Assembly: GCF_003350205.1 (NCBI RefSeq)
Contig: NZ_QLLC01000011.1
Location: 41,980-105,979, forward strand
Length of the DNA: 64,000 nucleotides
Source of the DNA: Brevundimonas bullata
Lineage (GTDB): Bacteria; Pseudomonadota; Alphaproteobacteria; Caulobacterales; Caulobacteraceae
Direction of reading: 5' to 3'
How positions within the stretch are numbered: the stretch's first letter is position 1; each line of letters begins with the position of its first letter. This document shows, one piece after another, positions 11,518 through 19,975 of this stretch. The notes under the pieces are model-generated. The model had not been told where the DNA came from, ran no database searches, and was given only the letters and a program-made list of their open reading frames with translations. Made by a program: the position numbers and the translations under genes.

Positions 11518-12908
11518 GTGGTGGTACGCCCAAGGGTAAGAGTTCGGCGGCGCGCGGTCGCCGCATGGCCGAGAAATCGCGTCCGCGTCGCGAGGCCCAG
11601 CCCGAGATCGTCACCGATGATCCCCACGCCGACATCGGCGTGGAGGCTCGCCTGGTCGCGGGCATCCTGCTGAACGCCGCGCTGGAGAAGCGCACAGGTC
11701 TGGACGAGGCTCTGTCCCAGTCCCCGGCCAAGGATCTGGCGGGCCCCGACCGGGCCTTCGCCCGCGCCGTGGCCATGGCCGCCCTGCGTCGTCTGGGCGA
11801 GATCGACCAGATTCTGGACCGCCGCCTGCAAAAGGCGCCGCCGGCCCCAGTCCGCACCATCCTGCGCGTCGCCCTGGCCCAGACCCTGGTCCTGGGCACG
11901 CCCGCCTTCGCCGCCGTCTCCACCGCAGTCAAGCTGGCCGAGCGGGACGCCAAGACCCGGCCCTACAAGAACCTGGTCAACGCCGTGCTGCGCGGCGTGG
12001 ACCGTGACGGTCCCGGCCTGACCACGGCCGAATCCAACCTGCCCGACTGGCTGGCCGCCCGCTGGAAGGCGACCTATGGCGAGGCCAACCTCATCGGTCT
12101 GGCCTTGGCCACCCGCGACGAGCCCGCCACCGATCTCAGCGCCAAACCCGGCGTCGATCTGGACGCCCTGGCTCAGGACGTCGAGGGCGAGGTCCTGCCT
12201 GGCGGCACGGTCCGCACCGGCAAGCGCGGCGATGTCGCCGGCTGGCCGGGCTTCGAGGCCGGCGACTGGTGGGTCCAGGACGCCGCCGCCGCCGTCCCCG
12301 CCCGCCTGCTGGCCGCCAAGGCCGGAGAGACGGTTCTGGACATGTGCGCTGCGCCCGGCGGCAAGACCCTGCAGCTGGCCGCCGCCGGCGCTGACGTTGT
12401 CGCTCTGGACCGTTCGGCGGCGCGCCTGAAGCGTCTGAAACAGAATTTCGACCGCACCGGCCTGCCGGTCGAGGTCGTGGCCGTTCCCGCCGAGGACTGG
12501 GAGGACGACCGCACCTTCGACGCGGTCCTGCTGGACGCCCCCTGCACCGCCACCGGCACCTATCGCCGCAACCCCGAAGTCCTGCGCGCCACCCGCCCCG
12601 CCGAGGTGGCCAAGCTGGCCGACGTGCAGCACCGTCTGCTGGACGTCGCCGCCGAGAAGGTGAAGCCCGGCGGCCGTCTGGTCTATTGCGTCTGCTCGCT
12701 AGAACGCGAAGAGGGCGAGACCCAGATCATCGCCTTCCTGCGCCGCAACCCGGCCTTCCGCACCGTCCCCGCCGTCCCCGCCGAGATCGGCGCCCCGGAC
12801 GAGGCCCTGACCCCCGAAGGCTGGCTGCGCATCCTGCCCTCGCAATGGGCCGAACGCGGCGGCGTCGACGGCTTCTTCGTCGCGAAGCTGGAGCGCATCG
12901 AGGGCTAG
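11514..12908 (+). CDS. rsmB: 16S rRNA (cytosine-967 C5)-methyltransferase RsmB
   Basis: The 464-aa protein has a basic N-terminus, a NusB-like RNA-binding domain (about 40-170) and a class I methyltransferase domain. The SAM-binding motif is DMCAAPGGKT (277-286). The catalytic cysteines are in DAPC (Cys344) and YCVC (392/394). The start ATG overlaps the kup stop by four bases. The much longer in-frame opening that begins inside kup is a shadow. It converges on the GIY-YIG gene and overlaps its end by four bases. Confidence 0.95.
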   Translation: MSGGTPKGKSSAARGRRMAEKSRPRREAQPEIVTDDPHADIGVEARLVAGILLNAALEKRTGLDEALSQSPAKDLAGPDRAFARAVAMAALRRLGEIDQILDRRLQKAPPAPVRTILRVALAQTLVLGTPAFAAVSTAVKLAERDAKTRPYKNLVNAVLRGVDRDGPGLTTAESNLPDWLAARWKATYGEANLIGLALATRDEPATDLSAKPGVDLDALAQDVEGEVLPGGTVRTGKRGDVAGWPGFEAGDWWVQDAAAAVPARLLAAKAGETVLDMCAAPGGKTLQLAAAGADVVALDRSAARLKRLKQNFDRTGLPVEVVAVPAEDWEDDRTFDAVLLDAPCTATGTYRRNPEVLRATRPAEVAKLADVQHRLLDVAAEKVKPGGRLVYCVCSLEREEGETQIIAFLRRNPAFRTVPAVPAEIGAPDEALTPEGWLRILPSQWAERGGVDGFFVAKLERIEG

Positions 12909-13291
12909 GCTCCGTCGAGCCGTTTCAGGAATAGGTCGAGGCCCTCTCCCTCTCCGTCATCCTCGGGCTTGACCCGAGGATCGGGCGCCAGTCCGAACAG
13001 GCTGGGATAGAGGTCTTGCCACTCGGGGTTGGTCTTCTCGACCAATCCCAGCTTCCACGTGCGTTTCCAGCGTTTGAGCGCCTTCTCGCACCGGATCGCC
13101 TCGGTGACGAAGCCGTGCGTCTCGTACCAGACGAAGGTCTTACAACCGTAGCGTTGGGCGAAGCCTTCGACCCTGTCCTCGCGATGCTGGCGGATGCGTT
13201 CGTAGAGGTTCGACGTCATGCCGACGTAGAGGACGCCGAGCGGACGGCTGGCCAGGATATAGGCGGCGATGAAGGGGCGGCGCTCATTCAT
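12905..13291 (-). CDS. GIY-YIG nuclease family protein, framed by inverted palindromes
   Basis: The 128-aa protein carries a single small GIY-YIG domain: AYILASRP-LGVLYVGMT (10-26), an Arg-rich helix ERIRQHRE (31-38), and a later Glu-Lys helix CEKALKRWKR (68-77). The family (UPF0213/COG2827-like) is a stand-alone nuclease fold with no agreed cellular role. The ATG at 13291 is chosen; an upstream TTG would add seven residues. Residues 103-113 (PDPRVKPEDDG) are encoded by a palindromic repeat inside the gene, and an exact inverted copy of that repeat lies 25 bases upstream of the start. This suggests a unit that moved, or was inserted, together with its repeats. Confidence 0.88.
   Translation of the reverse strand: MNERRPFIAAYILASRPLGVLYVGMTSNLYERIRQHREDRVEGFAQRYGCKTFVWYETHGFVTEAIRCEKALKRWKRTWKLGLVEKTNPEWQDLYPSLFGLAPDPRVKPEDDGEGEGLDLFLKRLDGA
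12956..12982. repeat. 27-bp palindrome, inside the 3' end of the GIY-YIG gene
   Basis: The palindrome has the form GATCCTCGGG-N-CCCGAGGATC plus a GTC/GAC edge. Its exact reverse complement is at 13316-13342, and a same-orientation copy is at 51153-51179. In the GIY-YIG reading frame it encodes DPRVKPEDD. Confidence 0.93.
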
Positions 13292-13315
13292 GGAACGTCG
13301 AGTGGCGGACAACTC

Positions 13316-13342
13316 GATCCTCGGGTCAAGCCCGAGGATGAC
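13316..13342. repeat. 27-bp palindrome, upstream of the GIY-YIG gene
   Basis: This is an exact inverse of 12956-12982 (27 of 27 bases). The two copies bracket the GIY-YIG coding sequence with 333 bases between them. It also lies about 90 bases upstream of purH. Confidence 0.93.
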
Positions 13343-13432
13343 GGTGTGTATGGCGCCAAGGGCTGACGCCGGGTCCCGATGGTGCTAGAGCGCGCGCCAT
13401 CTCCCCGCCCCAGCTGTTAACGGACGCCGCCC

Positions 13433-15052
13433 ATGCCCGCCGCTCCCGACTTTCCGCCCGCCCCGGACGCGATCAAACCTGTCCGCGCCCTGATTTCATT
13501 GTCGGACAAGGCCGGGCTGGAGGATGTCGCGCGCACCCTGGCCGGTCTCGGCGTCGAGCTGGTCTCGACCGGCGGCACCAAGGCGGCGATCGCGGGCTAT
13601 GGCCTGCCGGTCAAGGACGTGGCCGATCTGACCGGCTTCCCGGAAATGATGGACGGCCGGGTCAAGACCCTGCACCCCGTCGTGCACGGCGGCCTGCTGG
13701 GCGTGCGCAACGCCTCGGCCCACGCCGCCGCCATGACCGAGCACAATATCGGCGCCATCGATATCGTCTGGATCGACCTCTATCCGTTCGAGAAGACGGT
13801 CGAGGACGGCGGCGGCTTTGAAGCGGCCATCGAGAACATCGACATCGGCGGCCCGGCCATGATCCGTTCGGGCTCCAAGAACCACGGCCACGTCGCCGTC
13901 GCCGTGGACTCGATCAGCATCGGCCTGATCATCGAGGCCCTGAAGGCCGACGGCGCGACCACGCTGGCCCTGCGCAAGCAACTGGCCGCCCGCGCCTTCG
14001 CCCGCACCGCCGCCTATGACGCCGCCGTCTCGTCCTGGTTCGCCGGCCAGTTGAACGACGCCGCCCCGGCCCGCAAGTCGATCGCCGGCTCGCTGGCCCA
14101 GACCCTGCGCTATGGCGAGAACCCGCACCAGACCGGCGCCTTCTACCGCACCGGCGAGAAGCGTCCGGGCGTGGCCTATGCGACGCAGGTCCAAGGCAAG
14201 GAGCTGGGCTACAACAACATCGCCGACGCCGACGCCGCCTATGAGCTGGTGGCCGAGTTCGAGAGCCCGGCCTGCGTCATCGTCAAGCACGCCAACCCCT
14301 GCGGCGTGGCCGTCGGCGCCACCCTGTCGGAAGCCTACGCCCGCGCGCTGGAATGCGATGCGGTGTCGGCCTTCGGCGGCGTCATCGCCGTCAACCGCCC
14401 GCTGAACGGCGAGGACGCCCGCGCCATCACCGGCATCTTCACCGAGGTCGTCATCGCCCCCGGCGCCGATGAAGAGGCCAAGGACGTCTTCGCCGCCAAG
14501 AAGAACCTGCGCCTGCTGATCACCGACGGCCTGCCCGACCCGCACGGCGCGGGCGAGGTTTTCCGCTCGGTGGCCGGCGGCTTCCTGGTTCAGTCGCGCG
14601 ACCGCTCGCTGATCAAGCCGGAAGACCTGAAGATCGTCACGCGCCGCCAGCCGACGCCGACCGAGATCCAGGACATGCTGTTCGCCTTCACCGTGGCCAA
14701 GCACGTCAAGTCCAACGCCATCGTCTATGCCAAGGACGGCCAGACGGCGGGCATCGGCGCCGGCCAGATGAACCGTCGCGACAGCGCCCGCATCGCCGCC
14801 ATCCGCGCCAAGGAAGCCGGCGAGGCCCATGCTTCAAGAGTGGGGGGCCTGGCCCATTCGCTGGCCCAAGGGTCCGCCTGCGCGTCGGAAGCCTTCTTCC
14901 CCTTCGCCGACGGCCTGCTGGAAGCCATCGCCGCCGGCGCCACGGCGGTGATCCAGCCGGGCGGCTCGATGCGCGACGCCGAGGTCATCGCCGCCGCCGA
15001 CGAGAACAACATCGCCATGGCCTTCACGGGCGTGCGCGTCTTCCGGCACTAG
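13433..15052 (+). CDS. purH: Bifunctional AICAR formyltransferase / IMP cyclohydrolase
   Basis: It catalyses the last two steps of de novo IMP synthesis. The 539-aa protein has an N-terminal MGS-like cyclohydrolase domain (to about 215, with LSTGGT-like VSTGGT and DGRVKTLHP) and a C-terminal AICAR transformylase domain containing VKHANPCG. Length is typical. The ribosome-binding site is weak. A strong intrinsic terminator follows at 15110. Confidence 0.97.
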   Translation: MPAAPDFPPAPDAIKPVRALISLSDKAGLEDVARTLAGLGVELVSTGGTKAAIAGYGLPVKDVADLTGFPEMMDGRVKTLHPVVHGGLLGVRNASAHAAAMTEHNIGAIDIVWIDLYPFEKTVEDGGGFEAAIENIDIGGPAMIRSGSKNHGHVAVAVDSISIGLIIEALKADGATTLALRKQLAARAFARTAAYDAAVSSWFAGQLNDAAPARKSIAGSLAQTLRYGENPHQTGAFYRTGEKRPGVAYATQVQGKELGYNNIADADAAYELVAEFESPACVIVKHANPCGVAVGATLSEAYARALECDAVSAFGGVIAVNRPLNGEDARAITGIFTEVVIAPGADEEAKDVFAAKKNLRLLITDGLPDPHGAGEVFRSVAGGFLVQSRDRSLIKPEDLKIVTRRQPTPTEIQDMLFAFTVAKHVKSNAIVYAKDGQTAGIGAGQMNRRDSARIAAIRAKEAGEAHASRVGGLAHSLAQGSACASEAFFPFADGLLEAIAAGATAVIQPGGSMRDAEVIAAADENNIAMAFTGVRVFRH

Positions 15053-15109
15053 GCAGGAAGGGCGCTAACGCGAGCGACGCGGTCGCACGCTGCTTGAGCG
15101 CAAGAAGAA

Positions 15110-15141
15110 GGGCGCTGCCGGTCGTCGGCAGCGCCCTTTTT
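15110..15141 (+). terminator. Rho-independent terminator after purH
   Basis: An 11-bp perfect stem (GGGCGCTGCCG with CGGCAGCGCCC), a five-base loop and a run of five T follow purH. Confidence 0.92.
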
Positions 15142-15174
15142 CGTGGCCGATTTTTAGCGCCACACCTTCAACGC

Positions 15175-15286
15175 CGCTCATCCCGGCGGACGCCGGGACC
15201 CAGTGCTTTGGCTTCAGGCGTCGCGCCCAAGGATAGAGCTCAAGACTGGCGCTCTCACTGGATCCCGGCGTCCGCCGGGATGAGCG
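15175..15286. repeat. Inverted repeat pair (CGCTCATCCC family)
   Basis: Arms at 15175-15205 and 15256-15286 match as reverse complements with one mismatch over 31 bases. They belong to the same family as 6174-6299 and lie between the convergent purH and siderophore-reductase genes. Confidence 0.85.
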
Positions 15287-15297
15287 GGAGTGGAACG

Positions 15298-16113
15298 TCA
15301 GTCCTCGATTACCTCGTGCGCGCCCGCGCGGCCCAGGCGCCAGTAGCCGGCCACCTTCATCCATTTCGGATTGAAGGCGCGTGCGGCCAGAAGCGCCGCG
15401 CGCATCGAGCGAGCCACCGAGGTCTCGCAGGCGACCCAGACATAGGCGTCGCTCGGGTCGATCCGCCCCGCCGCCGCGACCGCCGCCGCCGTCAGGGCCT
15501 CAGGCCGACCGCGCGCGCCGCCGTTGCGATGCACCCAGACGATCTCGACCTCGGCGGCGCTGGTCAATGCCAGCTCGCCCGAGGCGTCGGCCACCTCGAT
15601 GCAGGCGACAGCCCGCGCTCCGGCGGGCAGTTCCTCCAGCCGTCGGGCGATGGCGGGAATAGCCGCCTCGTCGCCGACCAGCAGGTGCTCGGCGAAGCTG
15701 GTGGGGACCAGAAACGAGCCTCGAGGCCCGCCCAGACCCAGTTCGTCTCCGACCTGCGCGTCCTCGGCCCAGGCCGTCGCCGGGCCGCCGTGACCGACCG
15801 CGAAGTCGAGGGTCAGCCGCCGGTTCGCGGCGTCAAAGGCGCGCGGGGTATAGTCGCGCGCCACAGGCTTCGGCTCGGCGAAGACCGGCCCGTCCGCCCC
15901 TACGGTCGGCAGGACCACCGCCTGACCGCGCGGCGCCGGGAAGATCTTCACATGGTCGTCAAAGCCGGGGCTGAAGAAGCCCTCCAGTTCGTCGCCGGTC
16001 AGGACGATGCGCTTCAGCACCGGCGTCAGCTGCTCGAACGCCTCGACGCGGGCGCGACGGAATTTCAGCTCATGCCGAACCCGGCGCGGCTGGCGCAGAT
16101 GCGTCTCGCTCAT
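15298..16113 (-). CDS. Siderophore-interacting FAD/NAD(P)H ferric reductase (YqjH/ViuB type)
   Basis: This 271-aa cytoplasmic flavoprotein of the SIP family releases iron by reducing ferric siderophores. The FAD-binding motif RDYTPR is at residues 86-91. The SIP C-terminal domain follows, with LLVGDEAAIPAI and the family's closing YWRLGRAG-E motif. Its ATG overlaps the stop of the PadR-type regulator by four bases, so the pair is one operon. In E. coli the equivalent YqjH is repressed by the PadR-family YqjI; the same arrangement is inferred here. Confidence 0.92.
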   Translation of the reverse strand: MSETHLRQPRRVRHELKFRRARVEAFEQLTPVLKRIVLTGDELEGFFSPGFDDHVKIFPAPRGQAVVLPTVGADGPVFAEPKPVARDYTPRAFDAANRRLTLDFAVGHGGPATAWAEDAQVGDELGLGGPRGSFLVPTSFAEHLLVGDEAAIPAIARRLEELPAGARAVACIEVADASGELALTSAAEVEIVWVHRNGGARGRPEALTAAAVAAAGRIDPSDAYVWVACETSVARSMRAALLAARAFNPKWMKVAGYWRLGRAGAHEVIED

Positions 16114-16739
16114 GCCTGCCGCACCTTCTCGGCGGCGGCCTCCAGCAGGTCGGCGATAGCCTCGACCTCGGCCTCGGTCAACGGCGGCTCCTGGGTCAGG
16201 CGTCGATGCGTCGCGGTGCGCAGCGCCTCGATGGCCTGGGCGATGCGCGCGGGTCGGTCGGGGCGTCCCTGCAGAGCCTTCATCTTCATCTCGATGTGGG
16301 CCAGGGCCTCGGTGTTTTCCGTCAGCAGGCGACGGCCTTCGTCGGTGATCGCATAGCGTTTCTTGCCGCCCTCGGCGGCGACGCTGACCGCGCCCATGTC
16401 CTCCAGCAGGGCCAGACTGGGATAGATGACGCCGGGGCTGGGGGCATAGGTCCCGCCCATGCGGCTCTCGATGCCCTTGATCAGTTCATAGCCGTGGCTC
16501 GGCTTGTCGGCGATCATCGACAGCAGCACCCAGCGCAGGGCGCCGTGCTCGAACATACGCCCGCCGCCGCGCCGCCCGTGGCGCTCGCCGCGCATCCGGC
16601 CTTCGCCGCCCATGCCGGGGCCGCGCCCGCCTTCAGGGCGCATAGGACGGCCGTGACCGCCCCTGCCGAAACCGTGGCCGCCGTGACGGCCGTGCCCAAA
16701 GCCGCCGCCTGTGTTCTCGATCCTCTTGGAGCCTCTCAT
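16110..16739 (-). CDS. PadR-family regulator with His/Gly-rich N-terminus (YqjI-like)
   Basis: The 209-aa protein starts with a Gly/His/Arg-rich, low-complexity segment (residues 1-62, with His at 16, 19, 22, 29 and 54). A PadR winged helix follows (about 66-150) with SHGYELIKGIE and the family motif SPGVIYPSLALLE. The C-terminal helices should mediate dimerisation. E. coli YqjI, which responds to nickel, has the same plan: a metal-binding N-terminal tail, a PadR domain and a linked ferric reductase. Metal sensing here is inferred. An AT-rich palindrome sits directly upstream as a likely operator. Confidence 0.9.
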   Translation of the reverse strand: MRGSKRIENTGGGFGHGRHGGHGFGRGGHGRPMRPEGGRGPGMGGEGRMRGERHGRRGGGRMFEHGALRWVLLSMIADKPSHGYELIKGIESRMGGTYAPSPGVIYPSLALLEDMGAVSVAAEGGKKRYAITDEGRRLLTENTEALAHIEMKMKALQGRPDRPARIAQAIEALRTATHRRLTQEPPLTEAEVEAIADLLEAAAEKVRQA

Positions 16740-16757
16740 ATCGCGCTCTCGTCTTTC

Positions 16758-16804
16758 GTTTAGATATATCGAACTGCCGCTTAGATATATCGATATATCG
16801 AAAC
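16758..16804. promoter_or_regulatory. AT-rich palindromic operator upstream of the PadR regulator
   Basis: A perfect 16-bp palindrome, GATATATCGATATATC, lies at 16784-16799, preceded by a partial copy (TTTAGATATATCGAA, 16759-16773). The stretch is strikingly AT-rich for this genome and lies between the PadR gene and the divergent hydrolase, so it could control both. Autoregulation by the PadR protein is inferred. Confidence 0.7.
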
Positions 16805-16849
16805 TGCAAGACCCCTTTCCTCGAAAACGCGAACCTCTAAGCTGGGCCG

Positions 16850-17599
16850 ATGGATACGCTCGACGCCCGCTGGGCCATGCTGGAACCGCACACGACCGTC
16901 GTCGGTCCCGAGGACGACCTGCCGCGTCCGGCGGTGCTGCTGTTCCACGGTTGCGGCGGTCTGCGCGATCACCTGCCGCGCTACGCCGAGGCGGCCAAGG
17001 CGGCGGGCTGGCGCGCCTTCATCGTCGATTCCTACGGCCCGCGCGGCTGGAACCGGGCCTTCACCCTGACCACGGTCTGCACCGGACTGGTGCTGCGCGG
17101 CTATGAGCGGGCGGGCGACCTGCTGGCGGCGATCAAGGGCATCTCACAGCGTCCCGACGTCGATCCGACGATGCTGTCGCTGGCGGGCTGGAGCCACGGC
17201 GGCTGGTCGATCATGGAGATGATGAGCGAGGACCCGCAACCGGGCCGCATGGGCGTGGCCGACCCGGCGTCCTGTGACCTGTCGGGGGTCAAGGCGGTGT
17301 GGCTGGCCTACCCCTATGTCGGGACCTGGGCCTTCAACAAGATGAAGCCGTGGCGGCACTGCCCGCGCGTCCTGGCCATGACGGCCAGGCGCGACCACCT
17401 GACCACGGTGTCCAACGCCGAACGGGTCAACGCCATGATCCGCGACTGCGGCTCCGAGGTCGAAAGCTGGATCGCCGAGGGCACCCACGCCTTCGACGAG
17501 CCGACCAGCAACGGCCCCATGCGCCACCACCCCGAGCTGACGCTGGAGGCCCTGCGCCGCTTCACCGCCTTCCTCAGGGACGTCGCCCCCGAGGCCTAA
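16850..17599 (+). CDS. Alpha/beta hydrolase (dienelactone hydrolase-like)
   Basis: The 249-aa cytoplasmic protein has an oxyanion-hole strand LLFHGCGG (30-37), the nucleophile elbow GWSHGG (Ser115), an acid candidate in TARRDHLT and a histidine in EGTHAFDE. The dienelactone-hydrolase-like superfamily covers many esterases, and the substrate cannot be told. It diverges from the PadR/SIP operon across the AT-rich operator. Its end overlaps the convergent OsmC gene by four bases. Confidence 0.85.
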   Translation: MDTLDARWAMLEPHTTVVGPEDDLPRPAVLLFHGCGGLRDHLPRYAEAAKAAGWRAFIVDSYGPRGWNRAFTLTTVCTGLVLRGYERAGDLLAAIKGISQRPDVDPTMLSLAGWSHGGWSIMEMMSEDPQPGRMGVADPASCDLSGVKAVWLAYPYVGTWAFNKMKPWRHCPRVLAMTARRDHLTTVSNAERVNAMIRDCGSEVESWIAEGTHAFDEPTSNGPMRHHPELTLEALRRFTAFLRDVAPEA

Positions 17600-18060
17600 C
17601 CCAGACGGGCCGTGACCGTGATTTCGGACCGCACCGAATGGGCCATGTCGCAGTGCTCGTGCGCGGCGTGGTGCAGGGCGTCCAGTTCGGCCGGGTCCGG
17701 CTGGCGGCCTGTGAACGTCGTCACCGGCCTCAGGGCGACACGCGCCAGATAGCGCTTGCCCGCCTCGTTCTTGTCCAGCTCGCCGGAGGCCTCGTCCAGA
17801 TAGCGGTCGACCACCAGACCCGCATTGGCGGCGAAGGCCAGGAACCACAGCATGTGACAGCTGGACAGAGAGGCGACCATGGCCTCCTCCGGGTCCACGC
17901 CCGCCGGGTCCGACATCGGCACGGGCACGCCCGAGGGGGCCGACGATCCGGGCACCACCGCCCCGCCGTCGAAGCGCCAGACGTGGGCGCGGCTGTATCG
18001 CTTGTCGACGAAAGCCTGGTCGCCCCGCGTCCATTCCACTGTTGCGCCGTGACCGCTCAT
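17596..18060 (-). CDS. OsmC/Ohr family peroxiredoxin-like protein
   Basis: The 154-aa protein has the two redox cysteines expected of the family, in SSCHML (Cys68) and HEHCDMA (Cys137). The family reduces organic hydroperoxides using thiols. This looks like the general OsmC/YhfA-like branch. It lies 13 bases downstream of the GNAT gene on the same strand, so it may be the last gene of the mutS-glnD-murJ-trpS-GNAT run. Confidence 0.9.
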   Translation of the reverse strand: MSGHGATVEWTRGDQAFVDKRYSRAHVWRFDGGAVVPGSSAPSGVPVPMSDPAGVDPEEAMVASLSSCHMLWFLAFAANAGLVVDRYLDEASGELDKNEAGKRYLARVALRPVTTFTGRQPDPAELDALHHAAHEHCDMAHSVRSEITVTARLG

Positions 18061-18073
18061 GCCGCTCTCCTGT

Positions 18074-18763
18074 TCAGGTTTCCGCCGAGCTTAACATCCT
18101 CATCGCCATTTCGCTGCGCACCTCGAAACCCAGGGCGCGATATAGGGCGATGGCCCCGGCGTTGTCGGCGTAGGAATGCAGGAAGGCCGTCTCGCCGCGC
18201 GCCAGGATCTGTTCGATCACCGTCCGCATCAGGGCCCCCGCATAGCCGCGCCCGCGCGCGTCGGGGTGGGCGCAGACGCCCGAGACCTCGGTGAAGCCGT
18301 CGGGCTTCATCCGCTCGCCGGCCATGGCCATCAGCCGACCGTCCTGCTTGACCCCGAAGAAGCCGCCCAGCTGATGCGTCCGGTCGAAGAAGGGACCGGG
18401 CTCGGTCAGGGCGGCCAGCGCCCGCATGGCCGGAGCGTCGGCCTCGGTCAGGGGTTCGATCATGATGTCGCGCGCCTTGGCGGGCGTCAGCTCGACCAGC
18501 ACCATCTGCGCCAGCGTCGCTTCCTTGAGCGCGACCAGACCCGGCGGCATGGGCGGGGCGACCGCCTCGACCGTGGCGATGATCCCCTCGGGGCGCTCCA
18601 GCACCGCCATGGCCGCCAGGCTCTCGGGCGACTGATCCACGCTGGCGGCGAAGACGCCGTAGCCGGGGGCGAAACGCAGCGCCCCGTCGGCGCCGACCGC
18701 CAGAGACGCCTGGCGCTCCGAGGTCAGCGCGCTCCAGACAGGACGGTCGAGCGGGTGGCTCAC
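18074..18763 (-). CDS. GNAT-family N-acetyltransferase
   Basis: In this 229-aa protein the C-terminal half (about 95-225) is a GNAT fold. The acetyl-CoA-binding P-loop is AHPDARGRGYAGALM, preceded by the strand TEVSGVCA and followed by the helix NAGAIALYRALGF. The N-terminal 90 residues resemble the extra domain of FR47-like acetyltransferases. The acceptor is unknown. It starts four bases after trpS ends, so it is very likely co-transcribed with trpS. Confidence 0.88.
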   Translation of the reverse strand: MSHPLDRPVWSALTSERQASLAVGADGALRFAPGYGVFAASVDQSPESLAAMAVLERPEGIIATVEAVAPPMPPGLVALKEATLAQMVLVELTPAKARDIMIEPLTEADAPAMRALAALTEPGPFFDRTHQLGGFFGVKQDGRLMAMAGERMKPDGFTEVSGVCAHPDARGRGYAGALMRTVIEQILARGETAFLHSYADNAGAIALYRALGFEVRSEMAMRMLSSAET

Positions 18764-18767
18764 GGCC

Positions 18768-19817
18768 TCAGCCCCGCCAGAAGCCGACGATCTTCTTGAC
18801 CTCGTCCACCACCGGCTGAGCTGTCTCGCGGGCGCGCTCGGCGCCGACGGCCAGGGCGCGGTCGATCTCGGCCGGGTCGGCCATCAGGCGGCGCATCTCG
18901 GCCGTGACCGGGGCCATCGACGTGACGGCCAGCTCGGCCAGCCTGGGCTTGAACGACCCAAAGCCCTGACCGCCGAACTCGGCCAGAACGGCCTCGCGCG
19001 TCGTGTCCGACAGGGCGGCGTAGATGGCCACCAGGTTCTTGGCCTCAGGCCGCCCGTCCAGACCCTCGACCGTGTCGGGCAGAACATCCATGTCCGACTT
19101 GGCCTTCTTGATCTTGGCCGCGATGGTGTCGGCGTCGTCGGTCAGGTTGATGCGCGACAGGTCCGACGGATCGGACTTCGACATCTTGGCCGCGCCGTCG
19201 CGCAAGGACATGACGCGCGTGCCCGGCCCCTGGATCAGCGGCTCCGGCTGGGGGAAGAAGCCGGGAACCCCGAAGTCGTTGTTGAACTTGGCGGCGATGT
19301 CGCGGGTCAGTTCCAGATGCTGCTTCTGGTCCTCGCCGACCGGCACCTCGGTCGCCTTGTAGAGCAGGATGTCCGCCGCCTGCAGCACCGGATAGGTGTA
19401 GAGGCCGACGCTGGAGCGTTCCTTGTGCTTGCCCGACTTCTCCTTGAACTGGGTCATCCGGTCCAGCCAGCCGAGGCGGGCGACGCAGTTGAAGATCCAG
19501 GCCAGTTCGGCGTGGGCCGGCACCGCCGACTGCGGGAAGATGGTCGCCTTGGCCGGGTCCAGCCCCGCCGCCAGATAGGCCGCCGCGATCTCGCGCGTCT
19601 GGGCCGCCAGCTTCTCGGGCTCCTGCCAGACGGTGATGGCGTGCATGTCGGCGACGAAGACGAACAGGGGCGCGCCGGTGTCCTGAAGTTCGGTGAAGCG
19701 CTTCAGGGCGCCCAGATAGTTGCCCAGGTGCAGGGCGCCGGAAGCCTGGATGCCGGACAGGATGCGGCGCGGACCTGCATAAGCCGGAGCGACGGGGGCC
19801 GGGGTCTGGTCAGTCAT
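18768..19817 (-). CDS. trpS: Tryptophanyl-tRNA synthetase
   Basis: This 349-aa class I aminoacyl-tRNA synthetase charges tRNA-Trp. The HIGH-type signature is ALHLGNYLG (28-36) and the KMSKS loop is at 211-215. Residues 1-16 are a short extension. It sits downstream of murJ on the same strand after a 158-bp gap, which may hold its own promoter. Confidence 0.97.
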   Translation of the reverse strand: MTDQTPAPVAPAYAGPRRILSGIQASGALHLGNYLGALKRFTELQDTGAPLFVFVADMHAITVWQEPEKLAAQTREIAAAYLAAGLDPAKATIFPQSAVPAHAELAWIFNCVARLGWLDRMTQFKEKSGKHKERSSVGLYTYPVLQAADILLYKATEVPVGEDQKQHLELTRDIAAKFNNDFGVPGFFPQPEPLIQGPGTRVMSLRDGAAKMSKSDPSDLSRINLTDDADTIAAKIKKAKSDMDVLPDTVEGLDGRPEAKNLVAIYAALSDTTREAVLAEFGGQGFGSFKPRLAELAVTSMAPVTAEMRRLMADPAEIDRALAVGAERARETAQPVVDEVKKIVGFWRG

Positions 19818-19975
19818 GAAATTTTCTCGGGAAGCGTAAAGGCTGGAATTCGGCGCACGCGCAGGCGTGCGGGATCAGGCGGTGAACAGTCAGCCGCGCC
19901 ATCGCCGGGCGATAAAGGGGTGTCCCGAATAAGCCATGCCCTCGCGCTTATCGCCTCGGGGCGCGAAGGGCAAGC

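Noticed and set aside
6174..15286. Palindromic repeats as a CRISPR array
   Set aside because: Units are dispersed and inverted with no regular spacers or cas genes.
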